A stretch of 64,000 nucleotides of DNA from Asticcacaulis aquaticus (GCF_028550415.1 NZ_JAQQKX010000009.1:62001-126000), one strand, 5' to 3'. Counted from the stretch's first letter, positions 16,391 to 25,360 are shown. The notes: a model not told the origin generated them from the letters alone. A program made the numbers and translations.

Positions 16391-17268
16391 TCCCATCTCC
16401 CCGCAAGCGGGGAGAGGGGGTTGAGTTGCCGCCATACCTCGGTCAGCCCCTCACGATAGGTCGGATATTGCGGTCGCCAGCCCAGTTCGGCCTTGGCGCG
16501 GGCGTTCGAGACACGCTTGTTTTCGGCATAGAAACGCTTCATGCCGGGGCTTAAGCCCGGGTCGTCGAAGGCGATTTCCGGCGGCACGTCGAAGCCGAAG
16601 GTCTGCGCCGCCCAGACCATGACCGCATCCGCCGGGGCCGGTTCGTCGTCGCACAGATTATAGGTCGCGCCCGCCCGTGGCCGCTCAAGGCTGCGCGTCA
16701 GGGCGTCGGCGCAGTCTGTATCGTAAAGCCGCGAAAAAACCTGGTCCGGTTTGTGGATGCGGCGCGCCGTACCCTCTCTCAAACGCTCGATGACGCTGCG
16801 CCCGACGCCATAGAGGCCAGGCAAACGAAACACGGCGACATCGTGCAACAGAGACAGCCCCAGCCATTGCGATTCGGCCAGAACGCGGCGGCGACCTTCG
16901 ACTGATAGCGGCGTCGGGGCCTGATCCTCAAACGCCCAGCCCCCGCCCCGGTCGCCATAGACGCCCGTGGTCGACAGGTAACCGATCCATTTGCGCGGGA
17001 CCGTTTCGAGCGCTGTCGACACAGCCGCAAAGGCCGGACACCCCGCGTCGTCCGGTGCCGGCGTGATCAGAATGGCCGAGGCGGCGCGGGCGGCGGCCTT
17101 CAGGGCCTCAGCATCGGTCGGATCGATGGCCGCGATGCCCTGCGCGGTCAGGCAGGCGCGCTTGGCGGCGTCCCGGGCGGTGGCGGTTATGGCGTAGCCC
17201 CGCGCGCGGCACAGCTCGGCGAAGGCCGCGCCGATAAAGCCGTAGCCGAAGATAAGGACGGCGGTCAT
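16387..17268 (-). CDS. NAD(P)-dependent epimerase/reductase-like SDR (YeeZ-like)
   Basis: A 293-residue extended-SDR protein. The nucleotide motif 'VLIFGYGFIGAAFAEL' is of the GxGxxG type, 'YLSTTGVYGDRGG' carries the active-site-like Ser and Tyr, and 'VFRLPGLYGVGRSVIERL' and 'YNLCDDEP' match the YeeZ/atypical SDR group, which has no settled reaction. The last residues, 'NPLSPLAGRWD', are encoded by the palindromic repeat at 16396-16415, so the repeat has apparently replaced the original end of the gene. The coding end overlaps the convergent gamma-glutamyltransferase by 4 bp. Confidence 0.82.
   Translation of the reverse strand: MTAVLIFGYGFIGAAFAELCRARGYAITATARDAAKRACLTAQGIAAIDPTDAEALKAAARAASAILITPAPDDAGCPAFAAVSTALETVPRKWIGYLSTTGVYGDRGGGWAFEDQAPTPLSVEGRRRVLAESQWLGLSLLHDVAVFRLPGLYGVGRSVIERLREGTARRIHKPDQVFSRLYDTDCADALTRSLERPRAGATYNLCDDEPAPADAVMVWAAQTFGFDVPPEIAFDDPGLSPGMKRFYAENKRVSNARAKAELGWRPQYPTYREGLTEVWRQLNPLSPLAGRWD
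16396..16415. repeat. Family B palindrome overlapping the epimerase 3' end
   Basis: TCTCCCCGC and GCGGGGAGA pair around AA. The same CTCTCCCC/GGGGAGAG motif recurs near 37301, 37399, 42470-42610 and 53183, all otherwise between genes. It is followed by GGGGGTTGAG. Confidence 0.8.
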
Positions 17269-17276
17269 GAAACGGT

Positions 17277-17537
17277 TTAGTTGACGGGCGCCGCAGAGGC
17301 CGCGTCGCCTTCGGCTTGCGCCTGAGCCCGGGCGGCGCGTTCGGCCGCTTCCTCGGCGTGGCGCTTTTCCTTGCGTTCGGCGCGTTCGCGTTCGGCCCGC
17401 ACCTGATCGGGCAGTTCGATCGCATGACCGAAGGGCGCGGGCGAGCGCACCCCCAGCCCCTGCGGCCAGACGAGGCTGAGAGCCACCATGCCCAGCGCAA
17501 TCAGCGCGGCGACGGAATAGAAGACCTTGTCGTTCAT
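17277..17537 (-). CDS. Small single-span membrane protein with charged helical tail
   Basis: An 86-residue protein of unknown function. Residues 6-24 form one membrane helix, followed by a short Pro-containing linker ('RSPAPFGHAIELPDQ') and a highly charged, Ala/Glu/Arg-rich helix ('RAERERAERKEKRHAEEAAERAARAQAQAE') likely to be a coiled coil. It sits 8 bp upstream of the epimerase start on the same strand, so the two may share a transcript. No family was recognised. Confidence 0.65.
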   Translation of the reverse strand: MNDKVFYSVAALIALGMVALSLVWPQGLGVRSPAPFGHAIELPDQVRAERERAERKEKRHAEEAAERAARAQAQAEGDAASAAPVN

Positions 17538-17590
17538 GCCTTAGCTATAACCGCCCTATCCAACCTTGAAAAGCCTAATTCCCCGGTAAA

Positions 17591-18871
17591 TCATTCCCAG
17601 AACTCCTCGACTTCCGGCACACGGTTGAAGGCGATCTTGGCGCCGACGAAATCGTGCAGCTTCGGTCGTGGCCCTATGCTGACGCGGTCCTTGCCGAAGC
17701 GCTCGTTCAGGCCGTCCAGCGCCTTCAGAAGCTTCATGTGCCGACCGTCCTCCTGCACCGCCGGACTGTAGCCGAACAGATCCGGCGGCGTGTCGGCGGG
17801 GATCATGCGCAGGCACGTCACCGACACCTTCTGGATGCGCGGCTGGTTCAGCGCCCCGACGCACTGGTGCCACATATCGTCGATGGCCTCCAGCAGCCGA
17901 AACGTGTCCGACGTCGCCGGAAACACGCGCTCGGCCTGCGCCCGGCCCGACGCTGTGCCGCGGATCGACAGATGCAGGCCGCCGCACCTGAGCCCCATCC
18001 GCCGCAGCCGCGTGCCGCACTTGACCGTCAGCCGTCGCGCCACCGGTCGCGCCGCCTCCACAGGCCGCAACTCGGACGCCAGCACGTGCGAATGGCTGAT
18101 CGAATGGCGCTCGGTCACGGTTTCCGGCGGATCGACCCCGTGCAACGCATACCAGAAGTTATCGCCGCCGATCCCACCCCACAATTGCCGCATCCGCGAC
18201 GGGCTGAGGTGCCACAACTGCCGCACCTCCGAAATCCCCGCCTTGAACAACCGCCCCTTCATCGCCGCGCCGATACCCGGAAAATCATCGACCTCCAGAC
18301 CCAGCAACGGCCCCGGCAGGTGATCCATACGCAGGACGGTCATCCCCAGCGGCTTCATCATGTCCGCCGCCGTCTTGGCCAGCATCCGCGAGGGGGCGAT
18401 GCCGATCGAAGCCGTCAGGCATTCGCCGATCCGTTCCAGAATGCGCTTTTGAATGCGGTGGCCCAGCGCCCGCGCGGCGGCCTCGTGCCGCTGCGGTCCC
18501 ATCAGAAGGCAGGCGACCTCATCGATGGAGCAGACCTTTTCTACCGGCATGACCGTATCGACCACATCGAGAATACGATGATGGATATCGACATAGAGAT
18601 CGGGCCGCGCGTCAACGATGGCGAGCCCCGGACACATCTGTTTTGCCAGCTTGACCTGCGTGCCGGTCTTGATGCCCAGCGCCTTGGCCTCGGCACTGGC
18701 GGCGATGGCGCAGGTATAGTCGCTCCTGACCGGCACCACGATCAGAGGTCGCCGCCGCAGTTCCGGCCGCATCTGCTGCTCGCAACTGGCAAAAAAAGCG
18801 TTCATGTCGAGATAGAGCCATTTCAGCCCACCCCCGTCGTCTCCTGCCTGTCCCGTGCCTGCTTTTTGCAT
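17591..18871 (-). CDS. Y-family translesion DNA polymerase (DinB/ImpB-like)
   Basis: A 426-residue error-prone polymerase. Catalytic metal ligands are visible in 'LYLDMNAFFAS' (Asp22) and 'CSIDEVACLL' (Asp117, Glu118), so it should be active, unlike ImuB. Helix-hairpin-helix-like 'VDDFPGIGAAMKGRLFKAGI' and a C-terminal little-finger region follow. A LexA operator of alphaproteobacterial type ends 5 bp before the chosen ATG 18871, pointing to SOS control. The open frame extends further upstream but through the operator. It resembles proteins often labelled ImpB/MucB/SamB. No imuA or dnaE2 lies beside it. Confidence 0.88.
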   Translation of the reverse strand: MQKAGTGQAGDDGGGLKWLYLDMNAFFASCEQQMRPELRRRPLIVVPVRSDYTCAIAASAEAKALGIKTGTQVKLAKQMCPGLAIVDARPDLYVDIHHRILDVVDTVMPVEKVCSIDEVACLLMGPQRHEAAARALGHRIQKRILERIGECLTASIGIAPSRMLAKTAADMMKPLGMTVLRMDHLPGPLLGLEVDDFPGIGAAMKGRLFKAGISEVRQLWHLSPSRMRQLWGGIGGDNFWYALHGVDPPETVTERHSISHSHVLASELRPVEAARPVARRLTVKCGTRLRRMGLRCGGLHLSIRGTASGRAQAERVFPATSDTFRLLEAIDDMWHQCVGALNQPRIQKVSVTCLRMIPADTPPDLFGYSPAVQEDGRHMKLLKALDGLNERFGKDRVSIGPRPKLHDFVGAKIAFNRVPEVEEFWE

Positions 18872-18876
18872 TTTAA

Positions 18877-18891
18877 GAACATAACAAGAAC
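18877..18891 (-). promoter_or_regulatory. LexA operator (SOS box)
   Basis: On the minus strand the sequence reads GTTC-TTGTTAT-GTTC, an exact match to the alphaproteobacterial LexA consensus GTTC-N7-GTTC. It sits immediately upstream of the Y-family polymerase start codon, where LexA would block transcription until DNA damage. Confidence 0.85.
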
Positions 18892-18993
18892 ATGTTTCGC
18901 AAGTCAAGTCATTGAGGCGTCTCAAGGGAAAGGCTCTAAAAACTCCGTGATAAGTGCGCCCACAGCTAATCAGACGTTCGCAATCGCACACAA

Positions 18994-20322
18994 ATGGATT
19001 ATAGGGGGCAAATGTCAGTTACCCCGCCCCAGCCGCACCTGCCGGAACCGGACGCCGAGACGCCTTTGGACGAATCGTGTGCCGAGCCTGCCTCAAAAGC
19101 GGCAAAAGCCAAAAAAACCACAATAAAATCAGCCATTCAGGACAATAGCGCCCTCAGCGTCATGTTCGGCGTCGTCTTCATCAATCTGGTGGGGTTCGGC
19201 CTGCTGGTGCCCTTGATGCCGTTCTTCGCGCAAAAGCTTCAGGCCGATGCCTGGCAGGTGACTCTGATGTTTGCCGCCTATTCGTTGGGGCAGTTCTTCG
19301 CCGAACCGCTGTGGGGCTCGCTGTCGGACAAGTGGGGCCGCAAGCCCGTTCTGGTCATCACCACGGCGTCGAACATCCTGCTCTATGTGTTGCTGGCCTT
19401 CGCGCCGAATATCTGGTGGGCGATCTTCATCCGCTTCTTCAACGGCATGGGGTCGGGCAACGTTTCGTGCATCCAGTCCTATGTGTCCGACATGTCCGAA
19501 CCGCACCAACGGGCCTCGCGCATGAGCCTGATCGGTGCGGCCTTCTCGCTGGGCTTTGTCATCGGCCCCGTGATCGGCGCCATGCTGGTCACGCGCGACA
19601 CCGGCCCGGCGGGCTACCATCTGCCGCTGTTCGTCGCCGCCGGCTTGTCGGCCATCGCGACGCTGGGCGTGCTGTTCTATGTCCGCGAAAGCCGCGTCCG
19701 CACGCCGCAATCGACGCCGTCGGTCAGGTTCGCCGTCCTCTTCGCCGAGGCGCGCAAGGACCCGATCATCAGCCGCCTGATCCTGGCCACCCTGTGTTAC
19801 ATGGCAGCCTTCGCAGGCCTCGAAGCGACCTTCGCCCTGTGGGCCGAGGCGCGCTATGGCTGGCAGGAAAAGGAGGTCGGCTTCATCTTCCTGTTCATCG
19901 GCGTCACCGCCGCCCTGATGCAGATGGTCTTTACCCGCCCGCTGGTCCGCCGCTATGGCGAGGCGCGGGTGCTGGCACTGGGCCTGACCGTGTTCGGACT
20001 GGGCTTCGTCCTGCAGGGGATCAATCAGTCGCCCCTGCTCATCACGCCCCTGACCATGTTCGCCACCCTGGGTCAGGCGGTAATCTTCGCCTCGATCTCG
20101 GCGATCATTTCCAAATGGACCTCGCCCGACCGTCAGGGGGCCATGCTGGGGCTCAACATGGCCACCGGCGCGACCGCACGCATCGCCGGCCCGATCGTCG
20201 CCGGATTCCTGTTCAGCCAGATCGGCCCCAACGGCCCGCTGTGGTTCGGCGCCCTGATGTGCTTCCCCGCCGCGCTGCTGGCGCTTCAGGTCGAACGCGT
20301 CGAACGGCGCATTCGCGGCTGA
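18994..20322 (+). CDS. MFS transporter (DHA1/TetA-like)
   Basis: A 442-residue major facilitator protein. A cytoplasmic N-terminal tail of about 55 polar residues precedes twelve predicted helices. The motif A loop between helices 2 and 3 reads 'GSLSDKWGRKPVL', and 'GLLVPLMPFFAQKL' in helix 1 is typical of TetA/DHA1 drug:proton antiporters. The cargo is unknown. The start may be ATG 18994 or ATG 19012; AGGGGG just upstream of 19012 lies rather close to it. The gene diverges from the SOS polymerase, so its promoter region may overlap the LexA operator region. Confidence 0.87.
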   Translation: MDYRGQMSVTPPQPHLPEPDAETPLDESCAEPASKAAKAKKTTIKSAIQDNSALSVMFGVVFINLVGFGLLVPLMPFFAQKLQADAWQVTLMFAAYSLGQFFAEPLWGSLSDKWGRKPVLVITTASNILLYVLLAFAPNIWWAIFIRFFNGMGSGNVSCIQSYVSDMSEPHQRASRMSLIGAAFSLGFVIGPVIGAMLVTRDTGPAGYHLPLFVAAGLSAIATLGVLFYVRESRVRTPQSTPSVRFAVLFAEARKDPIISRLILATLCYMAAFAGLEATFALWAEARYGWQEKEVGFIFLFIGVTAALMQMVFTRPLVRRYGEARVLALGLTVFGLGFVLQGINQSPLLITPLTMFATLGQAVIFASISAIISKWTSPDRQGAMLGLNMATGATARIAGPIVAGFLFSQIGPNGPLWFGALMCFPAALLALQVERVERRIRG

Positions 20323-20458
20323 ATAAGAGGTTTTGACAAAAAAACGCAAAAACAGGGGAAAACTTGGTTTTGGGCCTTGCGTTTGAAAATCGAAAAGACT
20401 AATTGTCCGCCCTCGCCGCCGCGGAGGTCACTCACCGGCAGCGGACACGGAACGGTAA

Positions 20459-20535
20459 GCACTCGTAGCTCAGCTGGATAGAGCATCAGACTACGAATCT
20501 GAGGGTCAGGAGTTCGAATCTCTTCGAGTGCGCCA
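20459..20535 (+). tRNA. tRNA-Arg (anticodon ACG)
   Basis: A 77-nt cloverleaf. Acceptor GCACTCG pairs with CGAGTGC, followed by G and an encoded CCA. The D-arm is AGCTCAGCTGGATAGAGCA. The anticodon stem TCAGA/TCTGA holds loop CTACGAA, so the anticodon is ACG (read as ICG after TadA deamination, decoding CGU/CGC/CGA). The T-arm has GGAGTTCGAATCTC. It is a stand-alone gene followed by a strong terminator. Confidence 0.97.
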
Positions 20536-20536
20536 T

Positions 20537-20576
20537 CCAACAAAAAAGCCTCCCTTCGGGGAGGCTTTTTTGTTGG
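20537..20576. terminator. Bidirectional terminator after tRNA-Arg
   Basis: An 18-bp perfect stem with a TTCG loop, core GCCTCCC-TTCG-GGGAGGC flanked by A6 and T6 runs. It works as an intrinsic terminator in either direction and ends the tRNA transcript 2 bp after the CCA. Confidence 0.92.
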
Positions 20577-20711
20577 ATCGTACCGCCCACGGCCTGAAGA
20601 TGGCGGACGCGCCCTGATTTAGCGGGCCTCACGATCAGATAAAGGGCTTTTCATTTGCCCTCACGTCCGACGCGCCTATATTGAACCTTGAGTTCAAGAA
20701 ATGAGGCCGCC

Positions 20712-22433
20712 ATGCGCTCCCCCGCCCTGATGACGCGCCGCCTGTTTGCTTCCGCCCTGCTGGTGCTGGGCCTGAGCGGCTGCGCGACCCTGCCCCCGAA
20801 ATCCGAACCCGCCACCTTCAAGCCAGTGGTGGCCGCCGCCAATCCGCTGGCGGCGAAGGCGGGTATGGACATACTGGAAAAGGGCGGCACGGCCATCGAC
20901 GCCGCCGTGGCGGTGCAGGCGGTGCTGGGGCTGGTCGAGCCACAAAGCTCCGGCCTCGGCGGTGGGGCCTTCATGGTCTATTACGACCACAAGACCGGCA
21001 GGACGACCGCCTATAATGGCCGCGAGACTGCGCCGAAATCAGCGACCGGCAAGCTGTTCCTCAAGGACGACGGCACGCCGCTCCCCTTCGGTGAGGCCGT
21101 CGTGTCGGGCCGCGCCACAGGCGTTCCCGGCGCGATCCTGATGCTGGAAATGGCCCACGCCGAACACGGTAAGCTCAAGTGGAAAGACCTGTTCGGATCG
21201 GCGGAAACGCTAGCTGATGAAGGCTTCATCATCTCGCCGCGTCTGGGCGACTATCTGGCGTCGGCCGCCTTCCCGCAGAGCAAAACCACCGACGTCATCG
21301 CCTATTTCGGCGACGGTAACGGCGGATGGAAAAAGACCGGTGAGCGCCTGAAGAATCCGGCCTATGCCGCCACGGTACGCACCCTGGCCGACAAGGGCGC
21401 GGTGATCTTCCACGAAGGCGCTTTGGTCGACGCCATCATTACCAAAACGCACGAGGGCCCCCTGCCCGGCGATTTGCAACCCGACGATTTCAAGACCTAT
21501 TTCCCGAAGCAGGGCGAAGCGGTCTGCGACACCTACCGCATCTATATCATCTGCGTCCCGCCGCCGCCGTCGTCGGCCGTGTCGCTGCTTCAGGCGTTGA
21601 AGATCGTCGAAGCCTTCCCGATGCGCGACTATGGCGCGGGTGACGCCCGCGGCTGGCAGGTCATCATCGAGGCCGAACGCCTGATGTATGCCGACCGCGA
21701 TCAGTATCTGGCTGACGACGAGTTCGTCGATGTGCCGGTGAAGGCCCTGCGCGATCCGGACTATATCAAGAGCCGCGTCGCCTTGATCACCATCGGCAAG
21801 GCGTCGCCCGCCCCAACGTTCGGTATGCCGTCGAAGGCGGTCGCCTGGGCGAAAGACAATACGCATGAGCCGGCCGGGACGACGCACATGGTCATCCGCG
21901 ACCGCTACGGCAATGCCGTGTCGATGACCACGACCGTCGAAAGCATCTTCGGCACGGGCCGCATGGTCGGCGGCTTCTTCCTCAATAACCAGCTGACCGA
22001 TTTCTCGTTCACGCCGGTCACGAAGGACGGGCAAAAGGTCGCCAACGCCGTCGAAGGCGGCAAGCGTCCGCGCTCCTCGATGGCCCCGGTGCTGATCTTC
22101 GACAAGGACAAGAATTTCATCGGCATGGTCGGCTCGCCCGGCGGCACCTCGATCCTGTCCTATAACCTCAAGGCGCTGGTCGGTGTGCTCGACTGGGGCC
22201 TGTCGATGCAGGACGCCGTTGCCCTGCCCAACGTCGTGGCGCGCGGCGAGGCCATCCGCATCGAAGCCCCGCTGATGAAGCCGGATATCCTGCAAGGGTT
22301 GAAAGGCATGGGTTACACGATTCAGGAAGTGACCGGGGAAAACTCCGGTCTGCACGGGGTCATGTTCCGTGGCGATAAGATCGATGGCGGCGCCGATCCG
22401 CGCCGCGAGGGCGTGGTGCTGGTAGGGCAATGA
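20712..22433 (+). CDS. ggt: Gamma-glutamyltransferase, lipoprotein-type signal (paralogue 2)
   Basis: A 573-residue canonical gamma-glutamyltransferase that cleaves or transfers the gamma-glutamyl group of glutathione. The lipobox 'LGLSGC' places acylated Cys24 after the signal peptide, so it is probably membrane-anchored in the periplasm. The autocleavage site is 'GTTHMV' with Thr390 as nucleophile; '[17 protein letters not shown]' is the conserved oxyanion region and '[13 protein letters not shown]' is also typical. ATG 20712 with GAGG 6 nt upstream is preferred to TTG 20688. The stop overlaps the sirtuin start by 4 bp. Confidence 0.93.
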   Translation: MRSPALMTRRLFASALLVLGLSGCATLPPKSEPATFKPVVAAANPLAAKAGMDILEKGGTAIDAAVAVQAVLGLVEPQSSGLGGGAFMVYYDHKTGRTTAYNGRETAPKSATGKLFLKDDGTPLPFGEAVVSGRATGVPGAILMLEMAHAEHGKLKWKDLFGSAETLADEGFIISPRLGDYLASAAFPQSKTTDVIAYFGDGNGGWKKTGERLKNPAYAATVRTLADKGAVIFHEGALVDAIITKTHEGPLPGDLQPDDFKTYFPKQGEAVCDTYRIYIICVPPPPSSAVSLLQALKIVEAFPMRDYGAGDARGWQVIIEAERLMYADRDQYLADDEFVDVPVKALRDPDYIKSRVALITIGKASPAPTFGMPSKAVAWAKDNTHEPAGTTHMVIRDRYGNAVSMTTTVESIFGTGRMVGGFFLNNQLTDFSFTPVTKDGQKVANAVEGGKRPRSSMAPVLIFDKDKNFIGMVGSPGGTSILSYNLKALVGVLDWGLSMQDAVALPNVVARGEAIRIEAPLMKPDILQGLKGMGYTIQEVTGENSGLHGVMFRGDKIDGGADPRREGVVLVGQ

Positions 22434-23140
22434 AACCGGCAATCGTCATCCTGACCGGGGCCGGGATCTCGGCGGAATCGGGGGTGCCGACCTTTCGCGC
22501 CTCTGACGGTCTGTGGTGCGGCCACCGCGTCGAGGCCGTCGCTACACCGGAAGGCTTCGCGGCCAATCCGGTGCTGGTGCATGACTTCTACAATCAACGC
22601 CGCGCGCAGTTGAAAGATGTCGCGCCCAATGCCGCGCATGAGGCGCTGGCAAGGCTTTCAGCGGAATACGACGGCGACGTGCTGCTGGTGACGCAGAATG
22701 TCGACGACCTGCACGATCGCGCGCATCGCAATATCGTCCCGAAACGCGGCTTCGGCCTGATCCACATGCACGGCGAGCTTTTGCGGGCGCGCTGCGTCGA
22801 GACCGGTAAAAGCTGCGACTGGTTGGGCGATATGCTCATTGACACGCCGTCGCCGTTCGGAGCCGAAGGCCTGCGCCCGGACATCGTCTGGTTTGGGGAA
22901 ATGCCGTTCGAGATGGACCGCATTTACGACGCCCTGTCGGGATGCGGGTTGTTCATCTCCATCGGCACGTCGGGCAATGTCTATCCGGCGGCGGGCTTCG
23001 TGCAGGAAGCGACCCGTGCCGGAGCCCATACGGTCGAGCTTAATCTGGAACCTTCGCTGGGGCAGAGTTTGTTCGATGAGAAGATCTACGGACCGGCGAC
23101 CGAGGTCGTTCCGGCGTTTGTGGAGCGGTTGTTAAGTTAG
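22430..23140 (+). CDS. cobB: NAD-dependent protein deacylase, class III sirtuin (CobB-like)
   Basis: A 236-residue sirtuin that removes acyl groups from lysines using NAD. '[21 protein letters not shown]' (NAD binding), '[11 protein letters not shown]' and catalytic His114 in 'HMHGE' are intact. Tyr54 and Arg57 match the Tyr-x-x-Arg pair that lets SIRT5/CobB accept succinyl and malonyl lysine. The zinc module is reduced: Cys122 and Cys129 are present, but the second CxxC pair of E. coli CobB is missing ('[17 protein letters not shown]'). The start overlaps the ggt stop (ATGA), so the two are translationally coupled. Confidence 0.9.
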   Translation: MKPAIVILTGAGISAESGVPTFRASDGLWCGHRVEAVATPEGFAANPVLVHDFYNQRRAQLKDVAPNAAHEALARLSAEYDGDVLLVTQNVDDLHDRAHRNIVPKRGFGLIHMHGELLRARCVETGKSCDWLGDMLIDTPSPFGAEGLRPDIVWFGEMPFEMDRIYDALSGCGLFISIGTSGNVYPAAGFVQEATRAGAHTVELNLEPSLGQSLFDEKIYGPATEVVPAFVERLLS

Positions 23141-23150
23141 GGGGAACGCA

Positions 23151-23555
23151 ATGCGCTTAGGTCTTATAGTTGGGCTTTTCGCTTTCGGCCTTGTTGCCTG
23201 TGTGGGAACGCGTGGCGACAATATTCAATTGAAACAGGGCTCGGAAGAGCAAATGTCGGGGCAGGTTTTCTCGAATTTTGAGAACTTCGTCTTCATTACC
23301 TGCAAACCCGGCATGCCGGTATGCGATCTCGCCTCTCAAACCGAATACTATTCGATCAAATGCGAACCCGAAGTTTGTACCAACCTATTGGCTTACATCA
23401 AAACGCATGAAAAAACGCCCGATCAAGCAGTCAACCTCAAAGTCGTTTTGACGGGGCAACGCGATCTGACGAAATCAGAATCTCAATATTTGGGTGATCC
23501 CGGCCAGACTGTTCATATTAAACGGATCGATAGATTTGAGCTTTTGGGCAATTGA
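23151..23555 (+). CDS. Hypothetical small lipoprotein
   Basis: A 134-residue protein with signal peptide and lipobox 'FGLVAC' (Cys17). The mature part has four more cysteines ('ITCKPGMPVCD', 'IKCEPEVCTN') that could form two disulfides, and a C-terminal half rich in Lys/Glu. The base composition is visibly lower in GC than the flanking genes. It starts 10 bp after the sirtuin with a GGGGGAACGCA ribosome site. No family was recognised. Confidence 0.7.
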   Translation: MRLGLIVGLFAFGLVACVGTRGDNIQLKQGSEEQMSGQVFSNFENFVFITCKPGMPVCDLASQTEYYSIKCEPEVCTNLLAYIKTHEKTPDQAVNLKVVLTGQRDLTKSESQYLGDPGQTVHIKRIDRFELLGN

Positions 23556-23558
23556 GGC

Positions 23559-24116
23559 TTAAAACACCTTCACGCCCGCGCAGCCGTTCATCTCGATCAG
23601 CAACAGCAGGTCGATCAACGCCTGAACCGGCGCGGTGCCGAAATCGACGTGCAGATTATCCCCGTCGATGATCAGCGAATGGATATGGCCGGAAAAGCGC
23701 GAATCCAGATCGACATTGACGTCTTCCGGGTCGAACCAGGTCTCGAACCATGCCTCGATCCCCTGCACGCCGCCACCTTCGTGCGGCATGGGCGCGTCGA
23801 CAAGCGTCAGGTTCATGTCGTGCCAGCTCAAGGCCTCGACGGTCATCTCCATCTCGCCCAGCGTCACCTCGATCGGCTCGAAGGTGACCTCTTCTTCGGG
23901 GGCCAGTTCGATGATGCGCGGGGCTTCGGACTCTTCCGGATCGACGGTGATAAAGTCGGCACAATAGAGCCCGCGATAGAGGCCGGAGTCCTCGGCGACC
24001 ATGACCTTGATTTCCGGCGTCCCCTCCGGATAGGTCTTCAACTGCGTATCGGCAAAGTTTACGAATTGCCCGACATAGGAGTCGCGCGCCAGTTCGATCA
24101 GTTCTTCAAATTCCAT
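23559..24116 (-). CDS. Hypothetical acidic cytoplasmic protein
   Basis: A 185-residue very acidic protein without signal or membrane segments. Features include 'APEEEVTFEPIEVTLGEMEMTVEALSWHDM' and a C-terminal beta-rich part 'HSLIIDGDNLHVDFGTAPVQALIDLLLLIEMNG'. The pattern suggests a single alpha/beta domain with regular strands, but no family is recognised. Its coding end faces the small lipoprotein gene with a 3-bp gap. Confidence 0.7.
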   Translation of the reverse strand: MEFEELIELARDSYVGQFVNFADTQLKTYPEGTPEIKVMVAEDSGLYRGLYCADFITVDPEESEAPRIIELAPEEEVTFEPIEVTLGEMEMTVEALSWHDMNLTLVDAPMPHEGGGVQGIEAWFETWFDPEDVNVDLDSRFSGHIHSLIIDGDNLHVDFGTAPVQALIDLLLLIEMNGCAGVKVF

Positions 24117-24129
24117 AGTCTTTTCTTTC

Positions 24130-24173
24130 GCGCTTCTGATTCCAAAAACCGCTGCACACTTTTTGGGAAGCGC
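24130..24173. repeat. Family C palindromic element, copy 3
   Basis: Outer arms GCGCTT/AAGCGC with inner CCAAAAA/TTTTTGG. It sits 17 bp downstream of the rodA stop (24190) and just upstream of the acidic hypothetical gene. Confidence 0.85.
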
Positions 24174-24189
24174 TCTCCTCTCTCACGCC

Positions 24190-25353
24190 CTACTCGAACT
24201 GCGCGAAGAAGGACTGCGAGCGCGGCAATTCCTGATAGCGGTGGACCTTGACACCCATGACGAGGCCGAAGCCGATCATCACCGTCATCATGACCGAGCC
24301 GCCGTAGGACAAAAGCGGCTGCGGCACGCCGACAACGGGGGCCAGACCCATCACCATCGCCCCGTTGATCAGAACGTAGAGCGCAAACGTCGCCGTCGTG
24401 CCGGCCGCCGCCAGCCGCCCGAAATGGCTGTGCGACAAGGTGGCGATCCGTAGCGCCATATAGACAGCCAGACCGTAGAGCGCGAACACCGTGAAGCCGC
24501 CGACGAAGCCCAGTTCCTCGCACACCGCCGCCAGAATGAAGTCGGTGTGCTTTTCCGGCAGGAAGTTGAGCTGCGACTGCGACCCCAGCCCCAGTCCCTT
24601 GCCCAGCAGACCGCCGGAGCCCATGGCGATCTTGGATTGCAGAATGTGGTAGCCCGCCCCCGACGGATCGGCTTCGGGGTTGAGGAAGGTCAGGACGCGG
24701 TCGCGCTGATAGTCGTGCATGACGAAGATGACGAAGAACGGAATGGCCACCGCGCCCGCCGCCGCCGCCGCGCCGATGATGCGCCAGTCGAGGCCCGCCA
24801 CGATCATCACCGTGACCCCGGTCAGCAGGATCAACATGGCGGTGCCGAGGTCCGGCTGGTGCGCCACCAGAAGGACCGGCACCATGATCATGGACAGGGG
24901 AATGATCAGCTTCCACGACAGGGTGGCGTCCTTCACTCCCGCTTCGTGATACCAGCGCGCCAGCGCCATGACGATGGCCAGCTTCATGAATTCCGACGGC
25001 TGCATCGAAAACGACCCGATCGACAGCCAGCGCTGCGCCCCCATGCGCACGTCGCCGAACAGTTCGACCGCCACCAGCAGCAGCAGCGAAACGGCATAGA
25101 TGGGATAGCACAGTTGCAGCCACCAACGCAGATCGACCAGCGACAGGGCGATCATCAGGACGAAGCACAGACCGAAGCGCAGGAGGTGGTTATAGGCCCA
25201 CGGCTCCCACGACATGCCGCCGACGCTGTACAACACCAGCGCCCCGATCCCCGCGATCAGCGACAGGACCAGCGCAAAGCCCCAGTCGACCTGAAGCAGC
25301 TTGACATCGTAGCGTTCGCGTTCACCCCGCCGGGTCATTGCGCTTTCGGCCAT
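24190..25353 (-). CDS. rodA: RodA peptidoglycan polymerase (SEDS)
   Basis: A 387-residue inner-membrane glycosyltransferase that polymerises lipid II with PBP2 during elongation. About ten membrane helices; SEDS signatures 'GAQRWLSIGSFSMQPSEFMKLAIVMALARW', 'HQPDLGTAMLILLTG', 'RVLTFLNPEADPSGAGYHILQSKIAMGSGGLLGKGLGLG' and 'LPEKHTDFILAAVCEELGFVGG' are all intact. The start is ATG 25353 with TGAGGA 5 nt upstream; the longer frame reads into mrdA. It begins 7 bp after the mrdA stop and is last in the mre-mrd cluster. Confidence 0.96.
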   Translation of the reverse strand: MAESAMTRRGERERYDVKLLQVDWGFALVLSLIAGIGALVLYSVGGMSWEPWAYNHLLRFGLCFVLMIALSLVDLRWWLQLCYPIYAVSLLLLVAVELFGDVRMGAQRWLSIGSFSMQPSEFMKLAIVMALARWYHEAGVKDATLSWKLIIPLSMIMVPVLLVAHQPDLGTAMLILLTGVTVMIVAGLDWRIIGAAAAAGAVAIPFFVIFVMHDYQRDRVLTFLNPEADPSGAGYHILQSKIAMGSGGLLGKGLGLGSQSQLNFLPEKHTDFILAAVCEELGFVGGFTVFALYGLAVYMALRIATLSHSHFGRLAAAGTTATFALYVLINGAMVMGLAPVVGVPQPLLSYGGSVMMTVMIGFGLVMGVKVHRYQELPRSQSFFAQFE

Positions 25354-25360
25354 GGCGTCC

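Noticed and set aside
17654-19126. 490-codon open frame opposite the Y-family polymerase
   Set aside because: Arg/His/Pro-rich antisense shadow that also crosses the LexA operator and the divergent gap.
21210-22442. 410-codon open frame opposite the second gamma-glutamyltransferase
   Set aside because: Antisense shadow; the + strand gene has lipobox, catalytic Thr and conserved loops.
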